Assembly: GCF_003950325.1 (NCBI RefSeq)
Contig: NZ_PXZH01000001.1
Span: 1 to 64,000, forward strand
Source: Vagococcus humatus
GTDB lineage: Bacteria; Bacillota; Bacilli; Lactobacillales; Vagococcaceae
Direction: 5' to 3'
Length of the DNA stretch: 64,000 nt
Positions 62,530 to 64,000 of this stretch are shown here, piece after piece (position 1 is the stretch's first letter; every line of letters starts with the position of its first letter). The notes beneath the pieces are model-generated. The model saw only the letters and a program-made list of their open reading frames with translations, searched no databases and was not told the DNA's origin. Both the position numbers and the translations under genes were made by a program.

Positions 62530-64000
62530 GTGCAACGTATTCCTCAAGACGTGATTGAGACTATTAGACAACAAACTAACATTGTGACGATTGTTGAACA
62601 ATCTGTCCAATTGAAAAAATCAGGTAAAAACTATTTTGGTTTGTGTCCATTTCACGATGAAAAAACACCTTCATTTTCTGTAGCAGAAGACAAACAAATT
62701 TATTATTGTTTTGGTTGCGGCAAAGGAGGCAATGTATTTCAATTTATTCAAGATTTAGATGGGGTTACTTTTCCAGAAGCAGTTCAAAAAGTAGCAGATA
62801 TCGCTAATGTATCATTAGACTATCAGTTTCAAACTGGTCCAAGTGAGTCTGTACCTGGCAATAGTTTAACGCATGAGTTATTGCAGATTCATGAAGAAGC
62901 ATGCCAGCTGTATCATCACATTTTAGTTAATACAGAAGTAGGTTCAGAGGCTTTGGCTTATTTAAAGCAACGAGGTCTAACAGAAGAGCAAATTTTAGAA
63001 CAAGAAATCGGCTATGCTCCTAATGAACGGAATTTATTAAAGCAAGTTTTAGAAAATAAAGGGATGTCACAACAAGGATTAGTCGAATCAGGTTTGATGA
63101 TTGAAACTAAAACTGGCGAATTATTTGACCGTTTTTTCAACCGGATTATCTTTCCAATCCGTAATGATCAAGGAAAACCTATTGCTTTTTCTGGTCGTTT
63201 ATTTGATCAACAAGTAGCAGATAAACGAGCTCCTAAATATTTAAATAGTCCTGAAACCAAGTTGTTTAATAAAAGGCAAGTTCTTTATAATTTTTCTTAC
63301 GCTAGAGCCCATGCCCGAAAATTAAATGATTTATTTTTATTTGAGGGATTTATGGATGTGTTGGCAGCGAACCGAGCCAATGTTTTAGCAGGGGTTGCCT
63401 CGATGGGGACTAGTTTAACAAATGAGCAAATTCAAAAAATAGCTAAAATTGTAGACCAGGTGACTATTTGTTATGACGGGGATCAAGCAGGGATTGAAGC
63501 AACTAAACGAAGTCTTGAAACTTTCCAAACTCAAACCAAGTTAAAAGTCAATGTTCTACGGTTACCTGAAAAACTCGATCCAGATGATTATATCAAAAAA
63601 TACGGAGAAACAGCCTTTTATGAATTAGCGACCCATCACAAAGAGACTGCCATGAATTTTTGGCTGTTCTATTATGAATTAGATAAAAATTTAACTAATG
63701 AATTAGATCAACTTCAATATATAGATGAGGTTTTAACGGAATTGGCTAAGTTAAATTCCGTGATTGAACGGGAAATGTATCTGAAACAACTAGCTGACCG
63801 ATTTCATCTGTCAATTGAGAGTTTACAAGAAACATTGCAACAAAAGAAACAGGCTTTGCGTCGTCATGCAAAACAAGCTAGAGGACTAACACAGGCTCCT
63901 TTAACTGAAGAAGTCAATCATGCCATTAGTCAACCTGTATATGTGGAAAAAAATAACCTGACTTTAGGTGAAAAAGCTGAACAACGGTTACTTTACCGCA
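62530..64000 (+). CDS. dnaG: DNA primase (partial, runs off the window)
   Basis: Synthesises RNA primers for replication. About 490 residues are visible: CHC2-type zinc finger (FGLCPFHDEKTPSFS, YYCFGCGKGGNVFQFI), the N-terminal core, and the TOPRIM domain (LFLFEGFMDVLAANRANV, ICYDGDQAGIEATKRSLE). The GTG at 62530 is preferred (10 nt after AGGAGG; MQRIPQDVIETI); the in-frame ATG at 62521 is only 1 nt after that site. The 3' end lies beyond 64000, where rpoD would be expected. Confidence 0.95.
   Translation, partial: MQRIPQDVIETIRQQTNIVTIVEQSVQLKKSGKNYFGLCPFHDEKTPSFSVAEDKQIYYCFGCGKGGNVFQFIQDLDGVTFPEAVQKVADIANVSLDYQFQTGPSESVPGNSLTHELLQIHEEACQLYHHILVNTEVGSEALAYLKQRGLTEEQILEQEIGYAPNERNLLKQVLENKGMSQQGLVESGLMIETKTGELFDRFFNRIIFPIRNDQGKPIAFSGRLFDQQVADKRAPKYLNSPETKLFNKRQVLYNFSYARAHARKLNDLFLFEGFMDVLAANRANVLAGVASMGTSLTNEQIQKIAKIVDQVTICYDGDQAGIEATKRSLETFQTQTKLKVNVLRLPEKLDPDDYIKKYGETAFYELATHHKETAMNFWLFYYELDKNLTNELDQLQYIDEVLTELAKLNSVIEREMYLKQLADRFHLSIESLQETLQQKKQALRRHAKQARGLTQAPLTEEVNHAISQPVYVEKNNLTLGEKAEQRLLYR

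Overview
The window is a low-GC Gram-positive (Bacillota) chromosome segment. Gene content and order fit Lactobacillales, most likely an Enterococcaceae-type organism such as Vagococcus or a relative. Supporting features are DUF1149 and DUF3042 proteins, a pdhABCD cluster whose E2 has two lipoyl domains, T-box control of aminoacyl-tRNA synthetase genes, miaA-hflX-ynbB-glnR-glnA synteny, and a LevR-type regulator followed by a mannose-family IIB protein. The genus is an inference. I see no insertion sequence, prophage or CRISPR array. Most of the window is core genome.

Layout. 1-1360: the end of an rRNA operon (5S rRNA) and 13 tRNA genes, with a duplicated His-Gln pair. 1400-8930: guaC, a LevR-type sigma-54 activator with an orphan PTS IIB, and a vitamin B6 salvage locus (pdxK plus an ECF S-component, divergent from a PdxR-like MocR regulator). 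8930-12270: an M-box Mg2+ riboswitch, a leader peptide with a long hairpin, and mgtA. 12270-17830: the pyruvate dehydrogenase operon with a Rex-like operator. 17840-21400: grdX-grdE-grdB, a partial glycine/sarcosine/betaine reductase locus in which grdB has an in-frame UGA that should encode selenocysteine. 21500-30310: DUF1149, tex, aspartase, tRNA-Leu, a SEC-C protein, ahpC, asparaginase, a DUF72 protein, a HAD phosphatase gene broken by a TAA codon, and a candidate small RNA. 30360-36000: ezrA, cysteine desulfurase-thiI, rex, tpx. 36000-41800: T-box-valS, folC, a HAD phosphatase, radC. 41800-50150: cspA, a DUF3042 protein, miaA-hflX-ynbB-glnR-glnA, phosphoglucomutase, an ArsR-family regulator. 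50160-52710: a CMD-family protein, a PPDK regulatory protein, a Fur-family regulator, rpsU-yqeY. 52840-62310: phoH-pgpH-ybeY-dgkA-era-recO, T-box-glyQS, ridA. 62400-64000: dnaG, cut by the window edge.

The most unusual part is the grd locus. GrdE (Cys242 pyruvoyl precursor site) and GrdB (UGA codon 355 in the expected Sec-Gly-Thr-Cys context, with a hairpin just downstream) look intact, but grdA, grdC, grdD, the thioredoxin genes and all sel genes are absent from the window. Selenocysteine is, to my knowledge, rare in Lactobacillales, so this is either a genuine selenium-dependent Stickland-type pathway split across the genome or a stranded remnant. The 5' leader of grdX is long. It holds a 12-codon ORF that ends at a UGA followed by a SECIS-like hairpin, a palindrome over the -10 box, and a long-range 11-bp stem. 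I do not recognise it as a known riboswitch. Asparaginase, aspartase and the grd genes together suggest amino-acid catabolism matters to this organism. Other regulation visible in the sequence includes the M-box, two T-boxes (GUA and GGC specifiers), a perfect GlnR box, a Rex-like box, a paired GGGGTAT motif at pdxR/pdxK, and a terminator stem that covers the radC ribosome binding site.
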